This document shows, one piece after another, positions 17,637-26,090 of a stretch of 64,000 bases of DNA. The DNA lies in the NCBI GenBank assembly GCA_030431875.1, contig JAUIIG010000003.1, positions 30,402 through 94,401 of the forward strand, written 5' to 3'. The position numbers and the translations under genes were made by a program. The notes under the pieces were generated by a model. The model had not been told where the DNA came from and made no database searches. It saw only the letters and a program-made list of their open reading frames with translations. Source of the stretch: Alphaproteobacteria bacterium. Its GTDB lineage: Bacteria > Pseudomonadota > Alphaproteobacteria > Sphingomonadales > Sphingomonadaceae. The stretch's first letter is position 1. Each line of letters begins with the position of its first letter.

Positions 17637-17925
17637 CGCTCCGGCCTCCGCCGGAGCGTCCTCGGCGCTGTTCTCTCCACTACGGCTGCGCCTCCGTTGC
17701 GAGGCACCTGCGGGCGGGCAGTCGCCCGTGCCCTTCGCTGCGCTCGGGTTTGGGTGCTGGCCGTTAAGGTGTGGGGGGGAAGTCGTTAAGGTCGGGCCTC
17801 CTTTCTGACGCCAGAAAGCACGTGCTGATCGGGCCGCAGGCTCGCAAGGGCGACCGCCCGCCCGCAGCGGGCGCGTAGCGAAGCGAAGCGCGTCTAGCGA
17901 GGACGCACCGACGCAGGTCGGTGCG
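17637..17925. repeat. Structured intergenic repeat, composite B (type 1 and type 2 modules head to head)
   Basis: The left end is H1 with arms CGCTCCGGC/GCCGGAGCG and loop CTCC (17637-17658), then GTCCTCGGCGCTGTTC and, further in, AGGCACCTGCGGGCGGGCAG: the type 1 module. The right end, read on the minus strand, is H1 with arms CGCACCGAC/GTCGGTGCG and loop CTGC (17904-17925), then GTCCTCGCTAGACGCGCT and the core: the type 2 module. The two boxes GTCCTCG and CGAGGAC make terminal inverted repeats, about 290 bp apart end to end. Confidence 0.85.
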
Positions 17926-18036
17926 CAAAACAAACCTGACAAACCTGACATCGTGACGATGCCCGCTTGCCCCCGCAAACCCGCAGCGAGCGGGCGTTTC
18001 CGCGCCCAACACGAAGTTGACACCGGGCCGCCAAAA

Positions 18037-18603
18037 TCAATCCTCCTCCCCGTAATCGTCGTCCTCTTCAACTTCCACAGCGCGCTGCGCCGCCAAGGCC
18101 CGTCGGTATTCGGCATCGAGGTACTGCTCCTCCTCCCATGTTTCAGGCCCGTCCTCGACCCGGTCCACCAGCGCGCCGAACTCGTCGGGGCGATAGCTGG
18201 AAGCAAGATGCCAGGACTCGCGCCTCTGCGGATGGAACCGCTCGCGAATGGCCAGGAGTGCCACTGCCGCGCGTTCGTCGAACCTGCGCGAGGTGCCGAC
18301 CAGTTCGCCCTGGTAGTAATGCGGGACCTCCACCCCGTTGATCGCCCGCTCGATCACTGCCTCGGCCAGCACGTCGAACCGGCATAGCAAGGCCGCCTGC
18401 CACGCGAGGTCGAACGGTTCACCCTTGAGCCGCGCCCGCAAGGCATAGGCCGACTGGCGGCTCATGCCGACGGCGCGCGCGGCGGCAGAGACGCAATGAC
18501 TGGCCGCAAGCTCACGCAGGAACGCGGCCTGCCGCGCGGGCGTCCAGCCATCGTGACGGGGTGCAGGGATCGGGGCGAGGGCGGTTTCGGTGGACTCGGT
18601 CAT
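18037..18603 (-). CDS. Helix-turn-helix protein of unknown function
   Basis: A 188-residue protein. Residues 20-60 form a plausible helix-turn-helix: TPARQAAFLRELAASHCVSAAARAVGMSRQSAYALR (quoted in parts: AFLRELAASHCVSAAARAVG and MSRQSAYALR), the layout of terminase small subunits and of a family of sphingomonad chromosomal proteins. A middle region (FDLAWQAALLCRFDVLAEAVIERAINGVE) follows and the tail is very acidic (EVEEDDDYGEED). Start is taken at ATG 18603; an upstream in-frame start adds a hydrophobic segment with no support. No phage genes are near, so a host regulator is more likely. Confidence 0.75.
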   Translation of the reverse strand: MTESTETALAPIPAPRHDGWTPARQAAFLRELAASHCVSAAARAVGMSRQSAYALRARLKGEPFDLAWQAALLCRFDVLAEAVIERAINGVEVPHYYQGELVGTSRRFDERAAVALLAIRERFHPQRRESWHLASSYRPDEFGALVDRVEDGPETWEEEQYLDAEYRRALAAQRAVEVEEDDDYGEED

Positions 18604-18684
18604 GCCGCGGAGGGAGGCATGGGGCAAGGGGTGTAGGAAAGGGGATTGCGCGAGCCATACCATCGCCGAGTACTTAATTCGGGC

Positions 18685-19407
18685 TCAGGCTGGCTGTGAA
18701 CGCCGTTTCCAATCGAGCGATAGTCCGATCCGCCGTGCGTGCTGACCGTCCCAGTTGGTCGTCAGGCCATGCCTTTCGAGTTCTTGCTGGATTTCGTGGC
18801 CAATACCCACTGCCGCGCTTTCGCCTTCTTCCTTGGCTCCATAGTTGAGATAGAGGCCGCGCCCCTCAACTGCGCTTTCGGTGTCCTGCATGTGGAAGAA
18901 GGCATAACCTCGCGAAGGCAGGCCAGCCCGGTCTGCGGCGTCCATTTCATCCCATATCTCGGCCGATCCGCAGGTGCCGCAGCACGAGAAATGCTGCCGA
19001 GCAACAATCCCCTTTTCCTCAAGTGTGCGAAAGGCCGCATCAAGCCGGTCACAATCGGTGATTTCTGGCCAGCTGGCCTGTTCGGCGCGGTGGCGGGCAA
19101 TAACATCGTCGATCATGCCCCCTGCGAAAACGGCGATTTCGTCTTCCGGCATCTCGTCCATAAAGACGTCGCAGACGGACTGGATGATTTCTTCGCGCGA
19201 AAGATATCCTGCTGTGACATCGCGCTCGATGTGTCTGCGAATCCAGCTCTCGATTTCACCACGAGTAGGCGGCGGTGGCGGAAGACTTGACGGTGGTGGC
19301 CACCCCACTTTCGGAATTTCTGAAACATGCGGCAGATCCAATTCAGCGCCCGGCGTTGGCCCCGATTTGCTCCGTCCGAGCAGGCGATTGAAGAAGGCTC
19401 TTAGCAT
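18685..19407 (-). CDS. DUF6891-like protein
   Basis: A 240-residue soluble protein. The C-terminal half has the pattern GIVARQHFSCCGTCGSAEI near residue 135, then GYAFFHMQDTESAVEG and GLYLNYGA, then GLTTNWDGQHARRIGLSLDW near the end, which I recognise as the DUF6891 signature; function is unknown. The paired CC and C in CCGTCG may bind metal. Residues 28-52 are a proline-rich linker (LPPPPPTRGE). GC is visibly lower than in the rpoN gene next to it. The domain name is from memory and should be checked. Confidence 0.72.
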   Translation of the reverse strand: MLRAFFNRLLGRSKSGPTPGAELDLPHVSEIPKVGWPPPSSLPPPPPTRGEIESWIRRHIERDVTAGYLSREEIIQSVCDVFMDEMPEDEIAVFAGGMIDDVIARHRAEQASWPEITDCDRLDAAFRTLEEKGIVARQHFSCCGTCGSAEIWDEMDAADRAGLPSRGYAFFHMQDTESAVEGRGLYLNYGAKEEGESAAVGIGHEIQQELERHGLTTNWDGQHARRIGLSLDWKRRSQPA

Positions 19408-19457
19408 GGTGCAGATTTACGCTTGGAAGCACGATGAGTGCAACCGATAGCTTTCCC

Positions 19458-20915
19458 TCACCCCATGGCCTGCAACTTCTTCGCCCGCCTTCTCTGCACC
19501 GACGACCCAATCCCGATAGCCTCGCGGTATTTCGCTACGGTGCGTCTCGCCAAATCAAATCCTTCGGCTTTAAGCAGGTCGACAAGAGCATCGTCGGAGA
19601 GGATCTTCTTCGGGTCTTCGGCGTCGCACAGGGCTTTGATGCGGGCCTTTACCGCCTCGGCGCTGGCGCCTTCGCCGTCGGCTGAGCCCACGCCCGAAGT
19701 GAAGAAGTACTTCAGTTCGAAGGTGCCGCGTTCGCAGGCGAGGAACTTGTTGCTGGTGACGCGGCTGACCGTGCTTTCGTGCATCTCGATGGCCTCGGCC
19801 ACGCGGGCCAGGGTCAGCGGGCGCAGTTCGGAAACGCCGCGGCGGAAGAAGCCGTCCTGCTGCTTCACGATCTCGGCGGCGACCTTCAGGATGGTCTTCT
19901 GCCGCTGGTCGAGCGCCTTGATCAGCCAGTTGGCGTCGGCCAGCTTCTCGCTTAGCCAGCCCTTGGCCTCCTTGCCGGTGCAGCCGCCGCGCAGCTCGAC
20001 ATAGTAGCTGCGGTTGACCACCAGCCGCGGCAGGGTCGCCTCGTTCAGCTGGATGTCCCAGCCCTCGTTGCCCTCGGCGTCGGTGACGGCGGAGAGCAGC
20101 ACGTCGGGCACCACCGCCGCGCTGGCGCTGCCGCCGAATTGAAGGCCCGGCTTGGGGTCGTAGCTGCGCAGCTCGGCGAGCATGTCGGCGAGGTCCTCGT
20201 CATCGACGCGGCAGATGCGCTTGAGGTGCGCGAAGGCACCCTTGGCGACCAGTTCGAGGTTGTCGATCAGCACTTCCATGCACGGATCGTAGCGGTCGGC
20301 CTCTTTCGCCTGCAGCGCGAGGCATTCGGACAGGCTGCGTGCGCCGACGCCTGCGGGGTCGAGCGACTGGACCAGTGCCAGGGCGCGCTCGACCTGCGCC
20401 AGTGGGACGTCGAGGTTGATCGCCACCTCGCGCAGGTCCGAGGCAAGATAGCCCGCCTCGTCGAGCAGGCCCACGATATGGCGGGCGATGAAGGCGGTCT
20501 GCGGATCGGGTGCGGCAGGGCCGACCTGCGCTTCGAGGTGGTCCGCCAGCGAGAGGTCCTCGTTGCTGCGGTTCTCGAAGTCGAAGCCCTCGCCGTCACC
20601 GCCGCCCGCCGAGTGCGCCGACCAGTCACCGGTATCGCGGTCGACGTCCAGCGCGCCGGGATCGATATCGAGCGCCTCGTTGCCGTCGCCGGAGGAGGAA
20701 TCGCTGATCTGCGGTTCGTCGCTTTCGGGCGGCGCGTCACGGTTCTCGGCGCGCATTTCGCCCGCTTCGAGCAGCGGGTTGCTCTCCAGCGCCTCGCCAA
20801 TGAAGGTTTCGATCTCGAGGTTCGACAGCGCCAGCAGCTTGATCGCCTGCTGCAGCTGCGGCGTCATTACCAGCGATTGCGATTGCCTGAGGTCCAGGCG
20901 AGGACCGAGCGCCAT
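19458..20915 (-). CDS. rpoN: RNA polymerase sigma-54 factor
   Basis: Alternative sigma factor for enhancer-dependent promoters. At 485 residues it has region I (LRQSQSLVMTPQLQQAIKLL near residue 8), an acidic region II (about residues 50-120), the core-binding domain, the helix-turn-helix near residue 370 (EAIEMHESTVSRVTSNK) and the RpoN box ARRTVAKYRE at residues 456-465. Start ATG 20915 gives the usual MALGPRLDLRQ. It sits 79 bp downstream of lptB on the same strand, a conserved neighbour in proteobacteria. No PTS or hpf gene follows. Confidence 0.96.
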   Translation of the reverse strand: MALGPRLDLRQSQSLVMTPQLQQAIKLLALSNLEIETFIGEALESNPLLEAGEMRAENRDAPPESDEPQISDSSSGDGNEALDIDPGALDVDRDTGDWSAHSAGGGDGEGFDFENRSNEDLSLADHLEAQVGPAAPDPQTAFIARHIVGLLDEAGYLASDLREVAINLDVPLAQVERALALVQSLDPAGVGARSLSECLALQAKEADRYDPCMEVLIDNLELVAKGAFAHLKRICRVDDEDLADMLAELRSYDPKPGLQFGGSASAAVVPDVLLSAVTDAEGNEGWDIQLNEATLPRLVVNRSYYVELRGGCTGKEAKGWLSEKLADANWLIKALDQRQKTILKVAAEIVKQQDGFFRRGVSELRPLTLARVAEAIEMHESTVSRVTSNKFLACERGTFELKYFFTSGVGSADGEGASAEAVKARIKALCDAEDPKKILSDDALVDLLKAEGFDLARRTVAKYREAIGIGSSVQRRRAKKLQAMG

Positions 20916-20994
20916 TATGTCTGCTCGCCAAGGCTCGGGCGGCGCCTGCCTCGCGGCTGGCACCGCGCCCCAGCCGCGAGGCCGGGATCACAGG

Positions 20995-21810
20995 TCACAG
21001 CGTGAAATGCTCGCCGAGATAGAGGCGGCGCACGTTCTCGTCTGCGACCAGTTCCTGCGGGCTGCCGGCGAACAGCACCTGGCCGCCGTAGATGATGCAG
21101 GCGCGGTCGACGATGTCGAGAGTCTCACGGACGTTGTGATCGGTGATCAGCACGCCGATGCCCCGCGCCTTCAGGTCGCGCACCAGGTCACGGATGTCGC
21201 TGATCGACAGCGGGTCGATGCCCGCGAAGGGTTCGTCGAGCAGCATGATCGAAGGCTTGGCGGCCAGCGCGCGGGCGATTTCGCAGCGGCGGCGTTCACC
21301 GCCCGACAGCGCCATGGCGGGGCTGGAGCGCAGGCGGGTGATGTGGAATTCCTCCAGCAGCCGCTCCAGTTCGGCTTCGCGGGTGGCCTTGTCCGGCTCC
21401 ACCATTTCCAGCACGCAGCGGATGTTCTGTTCCACCGTCATGCCGCGAAAGATCGAGGTTTCCTGCGGCAGGTAGCCCAGGCCGAGGATCGCGCGGCGGT
21501 ACATCGGCAGCTTGGTGACGTCGACGCCGTCCATCATGATGCGGCCGCTGTCGGGCTTCACCAGCCCCATGATCGAATAGAAGCAAGTGGTCTTGCCCGC
21601 TCCGTTGGGGCCCAGCAGGCCCAGCACTTCGCCCTTGGCCACGGTCAGCGAGATGTCCGTCAGGACCGCGCGCTTGTCATAGCTCTTGGCGATGGAGACG
21701 ACCTCCAGCCCGCCCTGCGGCGGCAGTGCAGGCGAGGCGTTGGCAGGCGCGTCGGCCAGGGCATGGAGCATCGCGTCTTCGTCCAGTGGCTCGTCGTCGA
21801 GTGCAGTCAT
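20995..21810 (-). CDS. lptB: LPS export ABC transporter ATPase LptB
   Basis: Cytoplasmic ATPase that powers lipopolysaccharide extraction through LptFG to the LptC-LptA bridge. The 271-residue protein has Walker A GPNGAGKT at residues 67-74, the signature ALSGGERRR near residue 168, and Walker B IMLLDEPFAGIDP near residue 190 followed by the switch TDHNVRE. An acidic N-terminal extension of about 33 residues precedes the conserved domain. Upstream is a divergent gene, so lptA and lptC are not in the usual position directly before lptB. Confidence 0.95.
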   Translation of the reverse strand: MTALDDEPLDEDAMLHALADAPANASPALPPQGGLEVVSIAKSYDKRAVLTDISLTVAKGEVLGLLGPNGAGKTTCFYSIMGLVKPDSGRIMMDGVDVTKLPMYRRAILGLGYLPQETSIFRGMTVEQNIRCVLEMVEPDKATREAELERLLEEFHITRLRSSPAMALSGGERRRCEIARALAAKPSIMLLDEPFAGIDPLSISDIRDLVRDLKARGIGVLITDHNVRETLDIVDRACIIYGGQVLFAGSPQELVADENVRRLYLGEHFTL

Positions 21811-21982
21811 GGCCGCTCATCTAGCACGCTGTGCCAGCCTTTGAAGGGTGTTTGGCAAGATTCCTGCATGGTCATGCTGGATATGGGGTCTGGCGCAACA
21901 AAATGAACCTATGGTTGACGCCCTTGCAAGAATGCATCGGTTTTGGGATAACCGGAGTCGGGATTGGACAAGGAGAGGCGCA

Positions 21983-22360
21983 ATGAACAGGGCGCTCGAA
22001 GGAACGACCAAGGCGGAAAACCGCACGGCCCACAAGCTCGACTGGCGACGCAAGATCAGCGATCACGTCGCCTTTGGCCTGCTGGTTTACACCGGGCTAC
22101 ACATCGTACTGACCATGGGCGCGCTGAAAAGCGGCCACGGTTCCCTGCTGCCCTACTTTGCGCTGGTGGTGCTCGTCGCTGCCGTCATTCCCGCCTGTCG
22201 CTGGTTCGAAATGCGCTGGGAGGAGCTGAGCGCCCACGATGCCAGCGATCCCGGCCTTGCTCCGCAGTTCCGCCGCGAGGTGGCCATGCTGTGGCTCGCC
22301 GTCGTCGGCCTGCCCGTGGCCCTGACCTTCGGCTTCAAGGGCATCGCGGCCCTGTTCTGA
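21983..22360 (+). CDS. Hypothetical membrane protein
   Basis: A 125-residue protein with a basic N-terminus and three predicted helices (about residues 29-50, 59-77 and 100-122). I recognise no family. The RFEMRWEEL-like cytoplasmic loop between helices 2 and 3 (WFEMRWEELSAHDASDPGLA) is charged. ATG 21983 follows AGGAG at 21971-21975. Its stop lies just 5 bp before the TTG start proposed for the BON-MscS gene, so the two are probably co-translated. Confidence 0.75.
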   Translation: MNRALEGTTKAENRTAHKLDWRRKISDHVAFGLLVYTGLHIVLTMGALKSGHGSLLPYFALVVLVAAVIPACRWFEMRWEELSAHDASDPGLAPQFRREVAMLWLAVVGLPVALTFGFKGIAALF

Positions 22361-22365
22361 GACTA

Positions 22366-23760
22366 TTGCGGCATCTTGTTGCCGCCCTTGCGCTGGCCCT
22401 TTTCGCGGTGCCAGCCGCGGCAGCGGTGCCCGGTGCCGACCTGCCCGCCGATGCGGCTGACACGCCGCCTGCAGCACCTGCCGCCGGATCAATCGAACTG
22501 GAACGTGACGGCGACACTGACGAGCGCATTGCCCGACGCCTGTCCGACATCTTCACCAATGTCCCGAGCCTTTCGGCCGTAACCGTCACCGTCAACGAGG
22601 GTGTCGTCACGCTGGGCGGCATGGCTCCGGACGATGCCGCAGTCGAGCGGGCCGAGGCAATCGCCGTTGGCGTTGAAGGCGTGGCGACCGTGGAGAACGG
22701 CATCGAGCGTGATCTCTCGGTCGACGTTGCTGGCGGGATCGGCGGGCTGGGAGACCGGCTGCAGGAATTTACCCGCATGCTGCCGCTGCTCGGCACCGCC
22801 CTGCTGGTGGCGCTGCTGATTGGCGGGTTCGGTTACCTGCTCTCGTCCTTCTCGGGCCTGTGGCGGCGGCTGACACCCAACGTCTTCCTCGCCGAACTGA
22901 TCGCCAGCGCCCTGCGCTTCGTTTTCGTTGTCTTTGGCCTCGTCGTGGCGCTCGACATGATCGGGGCAGGTGCGCTGATGGGAGCGGTGTTGGGCGGCGC
23001 CGGGGTCATCGGCATCGCGCTCGGCTTTGCCATGCGTGACACGGTGGAGAACTACGTCGCTTCGCTGATGCTCAGCCTGCGCCAGCCTTTCCGCGCCAAC
23101 GACCATGTGCTGATCGACGCGCACGAAGGCCGTGTGATCCGGCTTACCAGCCGCGCCACCGTGCTGATGACCCTCGACGGCAACCACCTGCGCATTCCCA
23201 ATTCCACCGTCTTCAAGGCGGTGATCCTCAACTACACCCGCAACCCGCAGCGGCGCTTCGACTTCGCGCTGGGCGTCGATGCCGACGACGATGCCGAAGC
23301 GGCGGTGGCGCTGGGCCGCGACACGCTGCGCGGACTGCCCTTCGTGCTGGACGATCCCTCCGCCGAGGTGCGCATAGAGGAGGTCGGCGATAGCAACGTG
23401 GTGCTGCGCTTCTTCGGCTGGGTCGACCAGCGCGAGGCCGATTGGGGCAAGGCCCGCAGCCGCGCCATTGCTGCCTGCAAGGTCGCGCTGGAAGAGGCAG
23501 GCTTTGCCCTGCCCGAGCCGATCTACCGCCTGCGCTTCGACCAGCGCACTGCCAGCCTGCCGTTCGAGAATATCGGTGAAGGCAAGCCGCGCACCCCTGC
23601 GCCGCCGTCATCGCCCCCGCCCCCGCGTCCTGCGCCCGCCGAGCCGGGCGACGACGTCGCGCCCGATGACGAGGTGGCGCGCATGGTGGAGGAAGAACGC
23701 GCCGCGCCGGAGAAGGGGCAGGAGAACGACCTGCTCGATCCCGCCCGCCCGGTGGAGTGA
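22366..23760 (+). CDS. MscS-family channel with N-terminal periplasmic BON domain
   Basis: A 464-residue fusion. A signal-type hydrophobic N-terminus (residues 2-20) leads to a BON domain at about residues 40-110 (DERIARRLSDIF, VTVTVNEGVVTLGGMAPD, VEGVATVENGIE), then three helices (about 143-165, 180-200 and 206-225) and the MscS pore and beta domain (GVIGIALGFAMRDTVENYVA, then FRANDHVLID). The C-terminal 50 residues are proline-rich and acidic. The TTG at 22366 is the only start that gives a clean signal peptide. BON domains bind phospholipid or outer-membrane components, so gating could depend on a periplasmic contact; that is inference. Confidence 0.85.
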   Translation: MRHLVAALALALFAVPAAAAVPGADLPADAADTPPAAPAAGSIELERDGDTDERIARRLSDIFTNVPSLSAVTVTVNEGVVTLGGMAPDDAAVERAEAIAVGVEGVATVENGIERDLSVDVAGGIGGLGDRLQEFTRMLPLLGTALLVALLIGGFGYLLSSFSGLWRRLTPNVFLAELIASALRFVFVVFGLVVALDMIGAGALMGAVLGGAGVIGIALGFAMRDTVENYVASLMLSLRQPFRANDHVLIDAHEGRVIRLTSRATVLMTLDGNHLRIPNSTVFKAVILNYTRNPQRRFDFALGVDADDDAEAAVALGRDTLRGLPFVLDDPSAEVRIEEVGDSNVVLRFFGWVDQREADWGKARSRAIAACKVALEEAGFALPEPIYRLRFDQRTASLPFENIGEGKPRTPAPPSSPPPPRPAPAEPGDDVAPDDEVARMVEEERAAPEKGQENDLLDPARPVE

Positions 23761-23762
23761 TT

Positions 23763-23779
23763 GCAGGCGAATTGCCTGC
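23763..23779 (+). other. Hairpin directly after the BON-MscS gene
   Basis: Perfect 6-bp stem GCAGGC/GCCTGC with loop GAATT, starting 2 bases after the stop codon. There is no T-run, so it may be a 3-prime stabiliser rather than a terminator. Confidence 0.4.
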
Positions 23780-23802
23780 GCGGCTGCCTGTTCCCGTCGC
23801 GG

Positions 23803-24189
23803 TCAGCTGGCGCTGGGCCGCGAGGTCCAGGCGCCAAGCACGCAGCCCGCCAGCAACAGCGACAGCGACAGTGCGAACAAGGGGGTGAAAACGGCCACGC
23901 CGCCGGTCGCCAGCCCGATGCCGGCATCGATCAGCACATAGGCTGCCGCCACCGCCAGGGCGAAGGGCAACCAGGGCCTGTCGGGCCGCCGCGTGGTGAC
24001 CCATTGCAGCACCAGGAATGACAGCAGGAAGCCGCCGATCGGGGCCGTCCAGACGGCAATGGCTTCGGGCGCCAGCGGCTCGTCGCGCGTCACGTTCGAA
24101 ATCAGGATCGCCACTGTCGCCAGCAGCATGTTCAGCGCCAGGATCAGCAGCGCCCAGCCGGCCGCCTTGGCATAGTCCATTCCGGTCAT
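23803..24189 (-). CDS. Hypothetical four-helix membrane protein
   Basis: A 128-residue integral membrane protein with about four predicted helices (residues 9-30, 44-63, 73-93 and 99-122). I recognise no family signature. ATG 24189 has GGGAGGGG 7-14 bases upstream on the minus strand; the longer frame back to 24318 would read into unrelated sequence. It lies between the BON-MscS gene (convergent) and ppa (same strand, 58 bp upstream), and could be read from the ppa promoter. Confidence 0.72.
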   Translation of the reverse strand: MTGMDYAKAAGWALLILALNMLLATVAILISNVTRDEPLAPEAIAVWTAPIGGFLLSFLVLQWVTTRRPDRPWLPFALAVAAAYVLIDAGIGLATGGVAVFTPLFALSLSLLLAGCVLGAWTSRPSAS

Positions 24190-24247
24190 CGTATTTCCCC
24201 TCCCTGCACCGCGTTCCTTACTACGCCAATGCACGGCGGGAAGCCAA

Positions 24248-24778
24248 CTACTTGGCCTCGTAACGCTCGATCGCTTCCACCACGATGCGGCGAGCTTCGG
24301 CAGCGTCGCCCCAGGCACCGACGCGCACCCACTTTTCGGCTTCGAGGTCCTTGTAGTGGGTGAAGAAGTGCTCGATCTGCTGGAAGATGATGCTCGGCAG
24401 GTCCTTCGTTTCGCCCACGTCCGAGTAATAGGGGAAGGTGGTGTCCACCGGCACGCAGATCAGCTTCTCGTCGCCGCCGTGTTCGTCTTCGAGGTTGAGT
24501 ACGCCGATGGGGCGCGCACGCACCACGCAGCCGGCGATGAAGGGCGAGCGGGCGATGACCAGCGCATCCAGCGGGTCGCCATCGGGCGACAGTGTGTGCG
24601 GCACGAAGCCGTAGTTGGCAGGATAGCGCATCGGGGTGTGCAAGATGCGGTCGACAAACAGCGCGCCGCTGGCCTTGTCGAACTCGTACTTCACCGGTTC
24701 GCCGCCGGTGGGCACTTCGATGATGACGTTCAGGCTCTCGGGCGGGTTATCGCCGACCGGGATATGTTCGATACGCAT
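24248..24778 (-). CDS. ppa: Inorganic pyrophosphatase
   Basis: Soluble family I pyrophosphatase, which drives biosynthesis by hydrolysing PPi. The 176-residue length fits the bacterial hexameric type. The metal-binding signature DGDPLD is near residue 65, with KYEFDK and YPANYGFVP upstream and the active-site KDLEAEKWVRVG stretch near residue 145. ATG 24778 gives the normal start MRIEHIP. Confidence 0.96.
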   Translation of the reverse strand: MRIEHIPVGDNPPESLNVIIEVPTGGEPVKYEFDKASGALFVDRILHTPMRYPANYGFVPHTLSPDGDPLDALVIARSPFIAGCVVRARPIGVLNLEDEHGGDEKLICVPVDTTFPYYSDVGETKDLPSIIFQQIEHFFTHYKDLEAEKWVRVGAWGDAAEARRIVVEAIERYEAK

Positions 24779-24939
24779 GGATGCTCTATCCTCTAGCGGG
24801 TTAAGCGGCATCCCCTCCCAAAATCCGTGGCGCGCCTAGCCCAGACGGGGGCAATTGCCAAGCGCGGGGATTCGGCGCAGACTTCCGGACAAGGTCAACA
24901 AGAGTCGCAAGGACTCGGACAGCGGAGAGGAGAACCAAC

Positions 24940-26052
24940 ATGCATGTCGGGATGGCGACGGGCTTTGCCTATCAGGGCGGTGACTACGGAACCGATGCGG
25001 ATTTCATCCGGCAGGAGATTTCCAACCTGCTGCTGGCGGAGAAGCTGGGCTTCGATTCGGTGTGGATCACCGAACATCACTTCTCCACCTATTCGATGTC
25101 GAACGACCCGCTGCAGCTGCTCACCTATATCGCCGGGCAGACCAAGCACGTGAAGCTGGGCACCCAGTGCATCATCGTGCCGTGGCACAACCCGGCGCGG
25201 CTGGCCGAAAAGATCATCAACCTCGATATCCTGTCGAACGGGCGCTGCATCCTCGGCTTCGGCGGCGGGCTGGCGGCGCATGAATTTGCCGGTCTCGGCA
25301 TCGACCAGAACCGCAGCCGTGCGCTCTACAACGATATCCTCGACGTGCTGATCCCGGCGCTGGAAACCGGCGTGCTGGAGGGCGAGGGCGAATTCGGCAC
25401 GATCCCGCGCGTCGAGCTGCGCCCGGGACCGATCAAGAGCTTCGAAGGCCGCAAGTTCTGCGGGTCGCTGTCAGGTAATTCGATGTATTCCGCCGCCAAG
25501 CACGGCTTCGGCAACATGATCCTGTCGATCCCGCAGCGCGGCACCAAGCCGAGCGAGAACAAGTACCTCGACGTGTGGCAGGAAGTGAACGGCGCAGGCA
25601 CCACGCCGCCGCCGCCGATGCTGTCGGGCAATTACTATGTCCACGCCGACGGTGACTATGCCCGCGAACGCGGCAACCATTTCCTGTCGCAGACCATGCG
25701 TGCCGCCGTCACCAACTACCACCTCGACAAGCCCGGCACCTATGCCAACGTCAAGGGCTACGAGCACTACGAGAACATGATGCTCAAGACGCCCGAAGAG
25801 GTGGAGCAGTACTCCGCCGGCTTCGGCCGCGGCGCCGTGGCGGGCACGCCGCAGGAAGTGCTCGATCACATGTGGGAACTGAAGGAACAATATGGGCCGC
25901 AGGGCTTCTTCCCGCACCTCTACTATGGCGGCATGTCGCAGGAGGAATCGCTGGCGAACATCCACCTGTTTGCCGAGAAGGTTATGCCCGAGCTTAAGAG
26001 CTGGGAAAGCGACACCTCGATCGACGACCGCTTCCTGGAGGCAGCGGAGTAG
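24940..26052 (+). CDS. LLM class flavin-dependent oxidoreductase (luciferase-like)
   Basis: A 370-residue protein of the bacterial luciferase superfamily, predicted to use reduced FMN or F420 for a monooxygenase reaction. The core features are FDSVWITEHHF near residue 40, the central strand VKLGTQCIIVPWHNPARLAEKI near residue 75, NGRCILGFGGG near residue 105, and a C-terminal RGAVAGTPQEVLDHM. The substrate is not evident. AGAGGAG precedes ATG 24940. It stands alone between ppa (divergent) and hisS. Confidence 0.88.
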   Translation: MHVGMATGFAYQGGDYGTDADFIRQEISNLLLAEKLGFDSVWITEHHFSTYSMSNDPLQLLTYIAGQTKHVKLGTQCIIVPWHNPARLAEKIINLDILSNGRCILGFGGGLAAHEFAGLGIDQNRSRALYNDILDVLIPALETGVLEGEGEFGTIPRVELRPGPIKSFEGRKFCGSLSGNSMYSAAKHGFGNMILSIPQRGTKPSENKYLDVWQEVNGAGTTPPPPMLSGNYYVHADGDYARERGNHFLSQTMRAAVTNYHLDKPGTYANVKGYEHYENMMLKTPEEVEQYSAGFGRGAVAGTPQEVLDHMWELKEQYGPQGFFPHLYYGGMSQEESLANIHLFAEKVMPELKSWESDTSIDDRFLEAAE

Positions 26053-26090
26053 TTGCGCGTTCACGGGGCGCGGCCTAATGGCTGCGTCCC

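Larger units (their letters stand above)
17487..18036. other. 550-bp gene-free region upstream of ctrA
   Basis: From ctrA outward it holds the ctrA control region (to about 17625), the composite repeat (17637-17925), a 9-bp direct repeat CGTTAAGGT at 17762-17770 and 17784-17792 inside the composite, and a tandem pair of AAACCTGAC at 17932-17940 and 17941-17949. No coding frame here has a credible start, composition and ribosome binding site. Confidence 0.7.

Noticed and set aside
17637..17925. Composite repeat B as a MITE or insertion sequence
   Set aside because: The ends are inverted GTCCTCG/CGAGGAC, but the outer hairpin arms differ between the two ends and between copies, and no target duplication was seen; simple transposon ends would match.
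18037..18603. Phage terminase small subunit
   Set aside because: Only the helix-turn-helix pattern is similar; there is no large terminase, portal, integrase or other phage gene around.
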